DNA from: Cupriavidus necator A5-1
GTDB taxonomy: Bacteria > Pseudomonadota > Gammaproteobacteria > Burkholderiales > Burkholderiaceae
Direction of reading: 5' to 3'
Assembly (NCBI RefSeq): GCF_000744095.1
Contig: NZ_JQLI01000001.1
Location: 1,736,001 to 1,800,000 of the forward strand
Length of the DNA: 64,000 bases
This document shows positions 16,862 through 25,459 of the stretch, in pieces; positions within the stretch are counted from its first letter, which is position 1; each line of letters begins with the position of its first letter. The translations under genes and the position numbers were made by a program. Under the pieces are notes generated by a model that was given only the letters and a program-made list of their open reading frames with translations, had not been told where the DNA came from and did not search any database.

Positions 16862-18292
16862 ATGAAGCACAACTATATTGCCGGCCAATGGCTGGAGGGC
16901 GTCGCCAGCGTCGCCAATATCAATCCGTCCGACACCGCCGACGTGATCGACTACTATGCCCACGCTGACGCCGCCCAGGCGGGCGAAGCCATCGCGGCCG
17001 CCCACGCGGCCGCGCCGCTGTGGGCACGCAGCACGCCGCAGCAACGCGCCGACGCGCTCGACAAGATCGGCAGCGAGATCCTGGCGCGCCGCGAAGAACT
17101 CGGTGCGCTGCTGTCGCGCGAGGAAGGCAAGACCTTGCCGGAGGGCATCGGCGAGGTCACGCGCGCCGGCAATATCTTCAAGTTCTTTGCTGGCGAAGCG
17201 CTGCGCCAGCGTGGCGACAAGCTGGCCTCGGTACGCCCCGGGGTCGAGATCGAGGTCACGCGCGAGCCGGTGGGCACGGTCGGGATCATCGCGCCGTGGA
17301 ACTTCCCGATGGCCATCCCGGCCTGGAAGATCGCCCCCGCGCTGGCGTTTGGCAACGCAGTGGTGTTCAAGCCGGCGGAACTGGTGCCGGGCTGTGCCTG
17401 GGCGCTGGCGGAAATCATCAGCCGAGCGGGGTTGCCCGCGGGTGCATTCAACCTCGTGATGGGCCGCGGCTCGCAAGTCGGCCAGGCCATGCTTGACGAC
17501 CAGCGCATCGACGCGATTTCGTTCACCGGCTCGGTTGCCACCGGCACCCGCGTAGCGCAGGCCGCTGCGCAGCGACTGGCCAAGGTCCAGCTAGAGATGG
17601 GCGGAAAGAACCCGATGGTCGTGCTCAATGACGCCGACCTGGAGGTGGCGGTCGAATGCGCGGTGCAGAGCGCGTTCTTTTCCACCGGCCAGCGTTGCAC
17701 GGCATCGAGCCGGCTTATCGTGGAGGAAGGCATTTACGCGCGCTTCATCAAGCGCATGCAGGAGCGCACGGCGGCGCTCAGGATCGGCCATGCGCTCACC
17801 GTCGGCACCGATATCGGCCCCGTGGCCAGCGCCGACCAGCTCGAGCAGGACTTGCGCTATCTCGCCATCGGGCAGGAGGAAGGCGCCCGCCTGGTGTGCG
17901 GCGGCGAGACGGTGACGCGTGCTACGCAGGGCCACTATCTGACGCCGGCCATTTTTGCCGATTGCAGCAACGAGATGCGCATCTGCCGCGAAGAAATCTT
18001 CGGGCCGGTTGCGGCCGTGATCCCGGCCAGGGATTATGAGCATGCACTCGAGCTTGCCAACGACACCGAGTTCGGCCTTGCCACTGGCATCTGCTCCACC
18101 TCGCTCAAGCACGTGCAGCACTTCAAGCGGCATGCGCAGGCCGGCATGGTAATGGTCAATGTGCCCACCGCGGGCGTTGACTACCACGTGCCATTCGGTG
18201 GTCGCAAGGGCTCCAGCCTGGGTCCGCGCGAGCAAGGTAGCTACGCGGCCGAGTTCTATACAACGGTGAAAACGGCCTACGTGGCGGGCTGA
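16862..18292 (+). CDS. NAD(P)-dependent aldehyde dehydrogenase
   Basis: 476 residues from ATG 16862. Landmarks are APWNFPMAIPAWKIAPAL (Asn of the oxyanion hole), FTGSVATG in the Rossmann region, general base E245 in LEMGGKNP, and nucleophile C279 in STGQRCTASSR. The closest recognisable subgroup is 2,5-dioxovalerate (alpha-ketoglutarate semialdehyde) dehydrogenase. It oxidises an aldehyde to the acid, which could then feed the CoA-transferase. It is 113 bases beyond the LysR gene and could be its own unit. The repeat copy begins 12 bases after its stop. Confidence 0.9.
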   Translation: MKHNYIAGQWLEGVASVANINPSDTADVIDYYAHADAAQAGEAIAAAHAAAPLWARSTPQQRADALDKIGSEILARREELGALLSREEGKTLPEGIGEVTRAGNIFKFFAGEALRQRGDKLASVRPGVEIEVTREPVGTVGIIAPWNFPMAIPAWKIAPALAFGNAVVFKPAELVPGCAWALAEIISRAGLPAGAFNLVMGRGSQVGQAMLDDQRIDAISFTGSVATGTRVAQAAAQRLAKVQLEMGGKNPMVVLNDADLEVAVECAVQSAFFSTGQRCTASSRLIVEEGIYARFIKRMQERTAALRIGHALTVGTDIGPVASADQLEQDLRYLAIGQEEGARLVCGGETVTRATQGHYLTPAIFADCSNEMRICREEIFGPVAAVIPARDYEHALELANDTEFGLATGICSTSLKHVQHFKRHAQAGMVMVNVPTAGVDYHVPFGGRKGSSLGPREQGSYAAEFYTTVKTAYVAG

Positions 18293-18303
18293 GCGTCAGC
18301 GTT

Positions 18304-18521
18304 GATGCGCCAGTGCGTCAAACGCAAGCCGCCACCCCTGGTGAACGCACCCCTCTCCCACGTCGTGGGAGAGGGGTGGGGGAGAGGGGTGGGGGAGAGG
18401 GCCGGAGCTTCCACGAATTACGGCACGTCGGTATGCCAGCGCCTGCCCTCTCCCCCGGCCCCTCTCCCGCAAGCGGGAGAGGGGAGCAAACCGGCAGCAG
18501 GCAGGCCTGTTCAGCGATCTG
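18304..18521. repeat. Intergenic repeat, copy 2
   Basis: Second copy of the element at 7609-7810, in the same orientation. Here both hairpins are intact: CACCCCTCTCCCACGTCGTG followed by GGAGAGGGGTG, and CCCCTCTCCCGCAAGCGGGA followed by GAGGGG. There is an extra duplication of GGGGTGGGGGAGA at 18374-18400. The intact hairpins suggest this is the better-preserved copy. It lies between the aldehyde dehydrogenase and a convergent Bug gene. Confidence 0.82.
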
Positions 18522-18572
18522 AAGCCGCCTTCCAGCGGCTTGTCGTCCTGTCAGTGCAATTCCCCCGCCAAA

Positions 18573-19562
18573 TCAATCCGGCTTGATCCCCGCCCGCGCG
18601 ATGATCGGCTTCCAGCGCTGCTGTTCCTGCGCGATGAACTTCGCGAACTCCGCAGGCGTATTGCCGACGACAATGGCCGCGTCGCCGCTGAGCCGCTCGA
18701 CCGACGTCGGGCTCTTCACCGCCTTGATAGTGGCATCGGCCAGCTTGTCCGCGGCAGCCTGCGGCAGCGATGCGGGCGCGAGCAGCCCGTACCATTGCGT
18801 CATCTCGAAATTGGCATAGCCCTGCTCCGCCACGGTTGGCACCTCCGGCAGCTGCGGGATGCGTTGGGTCGTGCCCGTGGCGATGCAGCGCACCTTGCCC
18901 GCCTTGATGAACTGAAGGATCGCCGGCGCGCCCACTGCTGCGGCATCCAGCCGGCCGGAGAGCAGGTCGGTGATCTGCGGGCCGCTGCCGCGATACGGCA
19001 CGTGGGTGATAAAGGTGCCGGTCGCGGCCTTCAGGTATTCGAACGCGAGATGGCCGGCGCTGCCGTTGCCGGCCGAGCCGTAATTCAGCTTGCCGGGCTT
19101 GCTCTTGGCGAGCGCGACGAACTCCTTCAGGTTCTTCGCCGGCACGTCGGGATGGACCACATACAGGCTCGGCACCTTGGACAGCAGCGAGATGGGGCGG
19201 AAGTCCTTGATCGGGTCGTACGGCAGCTTGGGGAAGATGAACGGGTTGACCGCCAGCGTGCCGATGTGTCCCAGGATCAGCGTGTGGTTGTCCTCGGCGC
19301 GCGCGACTTCCCCCATGGCGATATTGCCTGCGGCACCCGGCTTGTTCTCGACGAACACCGACACGCCGAGCAGCTTGGTCAGCTCCGCCGCGGTGGAGCG
19401 TGCAACGATCTCCGAGCTGCCGCCCGGTGCGAACGGCACCACCAGGCGGATCGGCTTGGCCGGCCAGGCCTGGGCGCGCACCAGCGATGGCGCCAGTGCG
19501 CATGCGCCGAGCGCGGCGGAGGCTTTGAGTAAATGGCGGCGGATGGGATCGATGTCGGTCAT
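18573..19562 (-). CDS. Bug/TctC-family periplasmic solute receptor
   Basis: 329 residues. The N-terminus has a twin-arginine-like signal (PIRRHLLKASAALGA, cleavage near VRA-QAW). Family motifs are WPAKPIRLVVPFAPGG, NKPGAAGNIAMGEV, YDPIKDFRPIS and VPYRGSGPQITDLL. GGAG lies seven bases before the ATG. It is the second of two adjacent Bug genes in the GntR-headed minus-strand operon. The likely Tat export differs from most Bug proteins. The ligand is unknown and no TctAB genes are nearby. Confidence 0.87.
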   Translation of the reverse strand: MTDIDPIRRHLLKASAALGACALAPSLVRAQAWPAKPIRLVVPFAPGGSSEIVARSTAAELTKLLGVSVFVENKPGAAGNIAMGEVARAEDNHTLILGHIGTLAVNPFIFPKLPYDPIKDFRPISLLSKVPSLYVVHPDVPAKNLKEFVALAKSKPGKLNYGSAGNGSAGHLAFEYLKAATGTFITHVPYRGSGPQITDLLSGRLDAAAVGAPAILQFIKAGKVRCIATGTTQRIPQLPEVPTVAEQGYANFEMTQWYGLLAPASLPQAAADKLADATIKAVKSPTSVERLSGDAAIVVGNTPAEFAKFIAQEQQRWKPIIARAGIKPD

Positions 19563-19613
19563 CTGAGTCTCCGGGAATTTCGGGTAGTTATCGCGAGGGA
19601 AGGGAACGGGTCA

Positions 19614-20597
19614 TTACTCGGGCTTGACGTTGCCATCCTTGATGACCTTGGCCCACAGTTTGGTCTGTCCGTCGATGAACTGGCGCGCCTGCGCGGGCGG
19701 AGCGGCCACTATCTCGCCACCCAACTCGGTCACACGCTGTTTGATCTCCGGGCTGTTCATGACTTTCTGCAGCGCATCGGCAAGCTTGCCGGCAATCGGC
19801 TCGGGCGTTGCCGCCGGCAGGAAGGCGGCATTCCATTCGTAGACTTCGTAGCCTGCCACGCCGGCTTCCTGCATCGTCGGTACGCCCGGCAGTGCGCTGG
19901 TGCGGCTGTGGCTGGTCACTGCCAGCGGCTTGAGCTTGCCGGCCTTGATGTGCTGCAGGCTGGAGGCGACGTTGGCGAAGAACAGCGGCACCTGTCCAGC
20001 GATGACGTCGGTCATGGCCGGGCCGCCGCCCTTGTAGGGCACGTGCAGCAGGTCCACGCCGGCGCGCTGCTCGAACAGCACGCCCGCGAGGTGCTGCGCG
20101 GAGCCGTTGCCGGAAGACGCGAACGCGACCGAGCCTGGCTTCTGCTTCGCCATCGCCAGTACGTCGCTGACCTTGGTGGCGGGGAAGTTTGCTGTGGCGA
20201 CCAGTACGTTGGGATAGCGCGCCAGCACGCCGACAGGCTTGAAGGCCTTGCCCGGATCGTAGGGCAGCTTGGGATAGAGGCTCGGATTTACGGCATAGGA
20301 CGACGCATCGACCATCAGCGTGTAGCCGTCCGGCGCCGCCTTGGCGACATAGGCCGCGCCGATCTGCCCGCCGGCGCCTGGCCGGTTCTCCACGATCACC
20401 GACTGGCCGAGTTCGCGGCCCAGGCCGGGGGCAATCAGCCGCGCCATCAGGTCGGCACCGCCGCCCGGGGGATACGTGACCACGATGGTGATGGGACGCG
20501 ACGGCCAGGATGCCGCCGTGTCGGCAGCCTGTGCCAGTGCCGGCTGCAGCAGGACGCCGGCGCCAATGGCCATGGCCATCGCCTTGATGCTTTGCAT
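19614..20597 (-). CDS. Bug/TctC-family periplasmic solute receptor
   Basis: 327 residues with a Sec signal (about 1-30). Family motifs are SRPITIVVTYPPGGGADLM, NRPGAGGQIGAAYV, YDPGKAFKPVG and VPYKGGGPAMTDVIAG. GAGGAG precedes the ATG. It lies 27 bases after the GntR gene and 51 bases before a second Bug gene, so one operon carries two different receptors. That suggests two related ligands or a sensing role for one of them. Sequence divergence between the two argues against a recent duplication. Confidence 0.87.
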   Translation of the reverse strand: MQSIKAMAMAIGAGVLLQPALAQAADTAASWPSRPITIVVTYPPGGGADLMARLIAPGLGRELGQSVIVENRPGAGGQIGAAYVAKAAPDGYTLMVDASSYAVNPSLYPKLPYDPGKAFKPVGVLARYPNVLVATANFPATKVSDVLAMAKQKPGSVAFASSGNGSAQHLAGVLFEQRAGVDLLHVPYKGGGPAMTDVIAGQVPLFFANVASSLQHIKAGKLKPLAVTSHSRTSALPGVPTMQEAGVAGYEVYEWNAAFLPAATPEPIAGKLADALQKVMNSPEIKQRVTELGGEIVAAPPAQARQFIDGQTKLWAKVIKDGNVKPE

Positions 20598-20624
20598 GAA
20601 TCAGTCTCCTCGGGTGCGGACTTG

Positions 20625-21374
20625 CTATCGGATGTCCGCGGTATAGCGAAAGGCGTAGGCATCGCCCCGGGTCAGCCGGTACTCGATGCAGGTTCCACGC
20701 AAGTCAAAGGCGCGCCGTGTCACCACTGCGCAAGGATGGGCATCCGGCAGTTCGAGCAGCGAGGCCTCGTCCGCCGCCAGCGTGCGGAAGGTCACTTCAT
20801 CGACGGCGCGATGCACGGTGATGCCGCACTGGCTGCCCAGCAGCGGATAGAGCAGGTCGCCCCACTGCGCCACCGGCAGTTGCTGCAGCGCCTCGCAGCG
20901 CGGCAGCGGCAGCCAGATCGATTCCAGCAGGCGGGGCTTGTCCTCCAGCCAGCGGCGGCGCGAGATCGCCAGGCCGCGCGCGCCGGCGGGCAGTTCGAAG
21001 CGCTCGGCCATGACCTTGTCCAGGCGCACGGAACGGCACGACAGGATCTCCGAGCGGGGCACGGCCGTCACCGCTTCGGCGCCGCCGAAGCGGAAGAAGC
21101 GCATCAGGCTGCCACCGGTCAGGCCCTTGCGCACGAAGGTGCCCTTGCCCTGCACGCGCTCCAGCAGGCCGTGCTGCACGAGCACGGCAATCGCCTGGCG
21201 GATCGTTCCTAGCGCAATGCCGAACTCCTTGGCCAGCACGCCTTCGGCCGGGATCGCCTCGCCCGGCGGCCAGTCGCCGGAGACGATCCTGGCCTGCAGC
21301 TCGGCCGCGATCTGGCCATATCGGCTCACTCCCGCGGTGGCCGCTGTCGTCAGGGAAAGGTCGTTGTCTCGCAT
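20625..21374 (-). CDS. GntR/HutC-family regulator with UTRA domain
   Basis: 249 residues. The winged helix-turn-helix spans about 17-85 (PPGEAIPAEGVLAKEFGIALGTIRQ, GKGTFVRKG). A UTRA ligand domain spans about 105-245. It heads a minus-strand operon with two Bug receptors and is divergent from an amidohydrolase gene. The palindrome GTCCTCTAGAGGAC at 21403-21416 in the shared gap is its probable operator. Confidence 0.86.
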   Translation of the reverse strand: MRDNDLSLTTAATAGVSRYGQIAAELQARIVSGDWPPGEAIPAEGVLAKEFGIALGTIRQAIAVLVQHGLLERVQGKGTFVRKGLTGGSLMRFFRFGGAEAVTAVPRSEILSCRSVRLDKVMAERFELPAGARGLAISRRRWLEDKPRLLESIWLPLPRCEALQQLPVAQWGDLLYPLLGSQCGITVHRAVDEVTFRTLAADEASLLELPDAHPCAVVTRRAFDLRGTCIEYRLTRGDAYAFRYTADIR

Positions 21375-21402
21375 GTCCGGGCCGTGCTAAATTGATGGCG
21401 AT

Positions 21403-21416
21403 GTCCTCTAGAGGAC
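21403..21416. promoter_or_regulatory. GntR-type operator palindrome
   Basis: Perfect 14-bp palindrome GTCCTCTAGAGGAC in the 108-bp gap between the divergent GntR and amidohydrolase starts, 29 bp from the former and 67 bp from the latter. The position fits repression of both promoters. Confidence 0.62.
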
Positions 21417-21482
21417 TAGAATACTGACGCGGACCCCGATCCCATATCCGGGATTACCCGCGGGGCACTGAAGGGAAGACAG

Positions 21483-22337
21483 ATGAGCAAAAGTGCATTG
21501 CCGGTGGTGGACTGCCACTTCCATGTGTTCGACGCGGGCGTGGCCGCACCCTCGGCCCGCTATCGCCCGCCGTATGCGGCCACGCTGCGGGACTGGCACG
21601 ATCTCGTCGCGACCTTGGGCGATCCCTATGGCGTGGTGGTGCAGACCAGCTTCCTCGGCACCGACAATGCAGCACTGCTTGCCGCACTGCGTGCCATGCG
21701 CGCGCGCCTGCGGGGCGTCGCGGTGGTGGATCCGGGCGTGTCGGAGGATGCGCTGCGCGAACTGCATGACGCCGGCGTGCGCGGCATCCGGCTGAACCTG
21801 TACCGCGATCCCGACTGGCAGCGCATTACCACCGCGCCGTGGCGCGCGCTGTTCGCGCGCATCGCCGGCTTGGGCTGGCATATCGAACTTCATACCGACA
21901 ACGGCGATGGCGGCATGGTGCTGGCGCAACTGGATGCCGCACTGGGCGACACCAGCGTACCGGTCGTGCTCGACCATTTCGGCCGGCCAGGCGCGGCGGG
22001 TACCGCGGACGCGATCTTCGACGTAGCCGCCGCGGTGCGCGAGCGTCGGCAGGTATGGGTGAAGTTCAGCGCGCCTTACCGCCTGGTGGCACCGCGGGAC
22101 TGGCGGCTGCTGGCGCGGAAGTGGCTCGACGTCGCGGGGGCGGACAGGCTGCTGTGGGGCAGCGACTGGCCGTGGACCAATCATGAAGGGCCGGCGCGGG
22201 CAGGGGAATGCGAGGCCTTGTCCGGGTGGCCTGACGCATCATTGCCGGGTATCGGGGAGATGCCGCGTGAGGCGCTGGCCGATTCGTTCCGGTGGAAGAA
22301 TGCGGCGGCGCTGTATGGGTTTGTGGTGGAACCGTAG
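21483..22337 (+). CDS. Amidohydrolase family 2 metal-dependent hydrolase
   Basis: 284 residues, TIM-barrel amidohydrolase (PF04909-like). It begins with the metal site VDCHFHVFD. Further landmarks are HTDNGDGG, the DHFGRPG motif and the C-terminal aspartate in WGSDWPWTNHEG. Relatives hydrolyse lactones or decarboxylate aromatic acids, for example 2-pyrone-4,6-dicarboxylate lactonase and 4-sulfomuconolactonase. RBS GAAGGGAAG lies just upstream. It is divergent from GntR and the two Bug receptors, so the module may import a carboxylate and open a lactone ring. The precise substrate is unknown. Confidence 0.83.
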   Translation: MSKSALPVVDCHFHVFDAGVAAPSARYRPPYAATLRDWHDLVATLGDPYGVVVQTSFLGTDNAALLAALRAMRARLRGVAVVDPGVSEDALRELHDAGVRGIRLNLYRDPDWQRITTAPWRALFARIAGLGWHIELHTDNGDGGMVLAQLDAALGDTSVPVVLDHFGRPGAAGTADAIFDVAAAVRERRQVWVKFSAPYRLVAPRDWRLLARKWLDVAGADRLLWGSDWPWTNHEGPARAGECEALSGWPDASLPGIGEMPREALADSFRWKNAAALYGFVVEP

Positions 22338-22470
22338 GGTCGCAAGCCCGCGCAGGGATCGCTCCTATTCTTGATCAGCGCAAATATCATTCGCGCGTCG
22401 AAGGCTATTTCACAAGGAATGTCCCGCCCACAATGCCTGCTGTTTGCTCGACCAGAACAGGAGATGCCCA

Positions 22471-22821
22471 ATGAAGCCGTTCGCAGCATCCAGGCCGCCC
22501 TTCGCCGGCCGCAGCTACCGCGTGGACTACGGCGGCTTGTCCGCCCACAACATCTATGCCGACGATGGCCGCTCGCTGCGCTACGCCATCGTCTCCGGCC
22601 CTTATGCAGGCGCGAGCGGCGCGGCGGCGTGCGAATGGCGCCAGGTTGCAGAAGGTATCTACGTGATCTCGTGGCAGGAGGCCAACGGCGCCACGGTGGT
22701 CCATGTCGATGACTTTGCGCGCGGCCAGTCGCAGGCGTTCTTTACCACGCCGGACCTGCAGTTCGTGCGCATGCAAGGGCCGCTGGTGCTGCTGCAGGAT
22801 GGCGGGGCCGGCGCTGGCTGA
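22471..22821 (+). CDS. MoaF-like domain protein
   Basis: 116 residues from ATG 22471, with AGGAG eight bases upstream. The sequence GRSYRVDYGGLSAHNIYADDG...CEWRQVAEGIYVISWQEANG resembles the lipocalin-like MoaF-related domain, a small beta-barrel of uncertain function in molybdenum cofactor and amine metabolism operons. It lies 133 bases after the amidohydrolase in the same direction and may share its promoter. It has no signal peptide, so is probably cytoplasmic. Confidence 0.6.
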   Translation: MKPFAASRPPFAGRSYRVDYGGLSAHNIYADDGRSLRYAIVSGPYAGASGAAACEWRQVAEGIYVISWQEANGATVVHVDDFARGQSQAFFTTPDLQFVRMQGPLVLLQDGGAGAG

Positions 22822-22904
22822 GGCGTCGGCAAAAAAGGGCCCACACCGCCGTGACCGCGTCGGGCCGCGGCGGTTGTGCATGCCGGCATCACGCCGGCGC
22901 GGCG

Positions 22905-23927
22905 TCAGGCCTGGTCGATGGGAAGCGGTGCGTCGGGCGCGACGAGCCCTTGCGCGCGCAGCTCGCGCCAGAAATCCGCGGGGATCGACTCGGCCAGCGC
23001 TGCCTGGTCTTCGGCGATCCGCTCGGGGCGGCTGGCGCCCGGGATCACCGCGGCGACCGTCGGATGAGCCAGCGAGAACTGCAGTGCCGCCGCCTTGACG
23101 CTGATGCCGTGGCGTTGCGCGAGCGCCTTGATGCGCTCCACCCTGGCGATGATCTCGGGCGGCGCCTTCTGGTATTCGAAGTGCGCGCCACCGGCGAGGA
23201 TGCCGGAGCTGTAGGGCCCGCCCACCACGATCTCGGTCTTGCGTTCTGCCGCGGCCGGCATCACGCGCTGCAGCGCGCGGCCATGGTCGAGCAGCGTGTA
23301 GCGGCCCGCCAGCAGGAAGCCGTCCGGCTGCGGCTCGTCCAGGTCGAGCGTCAGCTCGATCGGCTCGACGCGGTTGACGCCGAGGCCCCAGGCCTTGATG
23401 ACGCCTTCCTCGCGCAGCCGGGTCAGCACGCGGAACGCGCCCTTGCGTGCGATCTCGAACTGCGCGAGCCATTCGTCGCCATAGAAGTCCTGCGCGATGT
23501 CGTGGATCCACACGATGTCGATGTGATCGGTATCCAGCCGCTTGAGGCTGTCCTCGAACGAGCGCATGGTGCCGTCGGCGCTGTAGTCGTTGACGATCTT
23601 GTTGGGCCGGCCCGAAGCGAATACGCCGGCCTTCTCGCCAAGGTCGCGCGCGCTGACGTCCTCGACTTCATCCAGGATCACGCGGCCGACCTTGGTGCTC
23701 AGCACGTAGTCCTTGCGGTCGTGGCTGGCGAGGATCCGGCCCAGCCGGATCTCGGACAGGCCGGCGCCGTAGAACGGGGCGGTGTCGAAGTAGCGGATGC
23801 CGTGGCCCCACGCAGCTTCCACGGTGGCCTCGGCTTCCGCTTCCGGGATGTCGCGGAACATATTGCCCAGCGGCGCGGTGCCGAATCCGAGCCGGGTGCC
23901 GGCGGGCAGTTTGTCCTTGATGCTCAT
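22905..23927 (-). CDS. Aldo/keto reductase
   Basis: 340 residues from ATG 23927, which has GGAG seven bases upstream; an in-frame ATG at 23939 lacks a ribosome site. The catalytic tetrad is visible: D48 and Y53 in FDTAPFYGAG, K79 in STKVG, H142 in VWIHDIAQ. The subgroup resembles pyridoxal 4-dehydrogenase and D-threo-aldose (L-fucose) 1-dehydrogenase. It uses NAD(P)H or NAD(P)+ on an aldehyde or sugar. It is divergent from a LysR gene that probably controls it. Confidence 0.87.
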   Translation of the reverse strand: MSIKDKLPAGTRLGFGTAPLGNMFRDIPEAEAEATVEAAWGHGIRYFDTAPFYGAGLSEIRLGRILASHDRKDYVLSTKVGRVILDEVEDVSARDLGEKAGVFASGRPNKIVNDYSADGTMRSFEDSLKRLDTDHIDIVWIHDIAQDFYGDEWLAQFEIARKGAFRVLTRLREEGVIKAWGLGVNRVEPIELTLDLDEPQPDGFLLAGRYTLLDHGRALQRVMPAAAERKTEIVVGGPYSSGILAGGAHFEYQKAPPEIIARVERIKALAQRHGISVKAAALQFSLAHPTVAAVIPGASRPERIAEDQAALAESIPADFWRELRAQGLVAPDAPLPIDQA

Positions 23928-23975
23928 GTCTTGCTCCATAACGTAAGGGTCGGTGAAGCCAAGTCTAGGGTGGTA

Positions 23976-23994
23976 ACTTAAGTCTGTCTAAGAC
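23976..23994. promoter_or_regulatory. Possible LysR site between AKR and LysR genes
   Basis: The 102-bp divergent gap contains ACTTAAGT at 23976-23983 and GTCT-A-AGAC at 23986-23994. An AGTTAAGT half-site follows near 24007. Such short dyads are common in LysR-controlled promoters, but none was tested against a consensus. Confidence 0.35.
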
Positions 23995-24029
23995 ATAATT
24001 TGCTGAAGTTAAGTCCTGCGGAGTCTCAA

Positions 24030-24974
24030 ATGATGGAGATACGACAACTTCACTATTTCGTCGCAGTGGCCGAGGACGAGCACGTGGGCCGGGCCGCCGA
24101 GCGCCTGCATATTTCTCAGTCCCCGTTGAGCCGGCAGATCGCCCAACTTGAAGAAAAGCTCGGGCTGACGCTGTTCGAGCGCTCCCAGCAGCGCATCCGC
24201 CTGACGACCGACGGACGCACCTTCCTGGCCGAGACCAAGGCCTTCCTGACTCACGCCAACCGGCTCGAATCGCTGGCGCGGCGCCTGGGCAGGGGCGACG
24301 AGGGCGGGCTGTGCATCGGCTACCTCGAATACGCGATGCACTCCGGCGTGCTGCCCAATGCGCTGCGCGCTTTGCGCGCCGAGCGGCCGGCGGTCCACAT
24401 TGCCCTCTACAATTACAACTCGGCCGCGCAGATCGAGGGCTTGCGCCAGCGCAGCCTGGATATCGCGCTGGTCTGCGAGTCGCCCGCGCCGGACGATCCC
24501 GACCTCGATTCCGCGCAGGTGCTCAACGATCCGATGTTGCTCGCAGTGCCGGAGGGCCACCCGCTCGCAGCGGCCGGGCAATTGACGCCCGAAGACCTGG
24601 CCGCGCAGAAGTGGATTGGCGTGATGCACAAGGAGAACGCGCTGGGGCATGACCCCTTCATTGCCGCCTGCGCGCGTGCCGGCTTCACGCCCGCGATCAC
24701 CATGGAGGCCACGGAGCCACTGGCCGCGCTCGGGTTGGTTGCCGCCGGGCTCGGCGTGACCATGATCCAGCAGAGCCTGCGCCACCAGGCACCGGGCGGC
24801 GTGGTGCTGCATGACCTGTCGTGGTTCACGTACCGCACGCCACTGTGGGCCGCCTGGCACAAGGTCAACCTGCGCCCACTGGTGGAGATCTTCCGCAAGA
24901 CGCTGCTGGTCACGAGTGCCGACGCGCTCGCGGGCACGCCGGCCTATCCGCGCCTGACACCGGCTGCGGCGTGA
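24030..24974 (+). CDS. LysR-type transcriptional regulator
   Basis: 314 residues from ATG 24030, with GGAG six bases upstream. It begins MMEIRQLHYFVAVAEDEHVGRAAERLHISQSPLSRQIAQLE, a classical LysR helix-turn-helix, followed by a co-inducer domain typical of BenM/CatM-like members (YNYNSAAQIEGLRQRSLDIALV). It is divergent from the aldo/keto reductase and is its likely activator. The upstream in-frame TTG at 24000 is rejected because it lacks a ribosome site. Confidence 0.87.
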   Translation: MMEIRQLHYFVAVAEDEHVGRAAERLHISQSPLSRQIAQLEEKLGLTLFERSQQRIRLTTDGRTFLAETKAFLTHANRLESLARRLGRGDEGGLCIGYLEYAMHSGVLPNALRALRAERPAVHIALYNYNSAAQIEGLRQRSLDIALVCESPAPDDPDLDSAQVLNDPMLLAVPEGHPLAAAGQLTPEDLAAQKWIGVMHKENALGHDPFIAACARAGFTPAITMEATEPLAALGLVAAGLGVTMIQQSLRHQAPGGVVLHDLSWFTYRTPLWAAWHKVNLRPLVEIFRKTLLVTSADALAGTPAYPRLTPAAA

Positions 24975-25459
24975 GGGGGCTGCGCCTTCCAGAATCTCTA
25001 CGAGGGTGGCCTGAAGGCGCTGGCCGACGGAATGGCGGCACGCAGGCAGTGACGGAGGTGCCCGCGAGCGCAGCGTATGCCATGCCGCTGCGCAGAGCGG
25101 CATCAGGGTTTCTACCTACGTAGCCAGCTGGCTAGCGGAGTTCGCACCCTGCATCGGCCCGGCCAGTTCCGATTTCCGTAAGGATCCGCGCCGCGGCTTA
25201 ATTGACGCTTCTTCCCCGTCTTCTTATCGTTGGTCCCATAACAGCAAAGCTGAAATGACGACCGGCCCGCGCGATGCGCCTGCGGGCCGTCTCGCGCTAT
25301 CCCAGGAGACTGACGTGACCATCCACAGCACCCACCCCTCGCCGTAGCGGCCGCCCCGGGGCGTCCCGCGTTCCCGGCAATTCTCCCTGCCAAAGCCCTT
25401 CCTTCGCTTTACCCACCAAGCGGCGGGCGCCCCTGCGCGCTTTCCGCGACGGAGCCGCT
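24975..25459. other. Intergenic region before malonate carrier
   Basis: 485 bp with no full gene. At 24984-25052 there is a short frame ending GGLKALADGMAARRQ that may be a gene remnant. A hairpin CGGCCCGC / GCGGGCCG lies at 25263-25289. A short leader ORF follows at 25315-25347. The last 110 bp before matC are GC-rich with no recognised motif. Confidence 0.45.
25315..25347 (+). CDS. Possible 10-residue leader peptide
   Basis: GTG start with AGGAG six bases upstream encodes V/M-TIHSTHPSP and then TAG. It sits 26 bases after an 8-bp-stem hairpin and 112 bases before the malonate carrier start. It could be an attenuation or translational-coupling leader, or a decayed gene start. No homologue is known to me, so its reality rests only on the good ribosome site. 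Confidence 0.25.
   Translation: MTIHSTHPSP

Noticed and set aside
24984..25052. Short frame ending GGLKALADGMAARRQ after the LysR gene
   Set aside because: It could be the tail of a lost gene, but it is only about 22 codons with no start, and I could not recognise a parent family with confidence.
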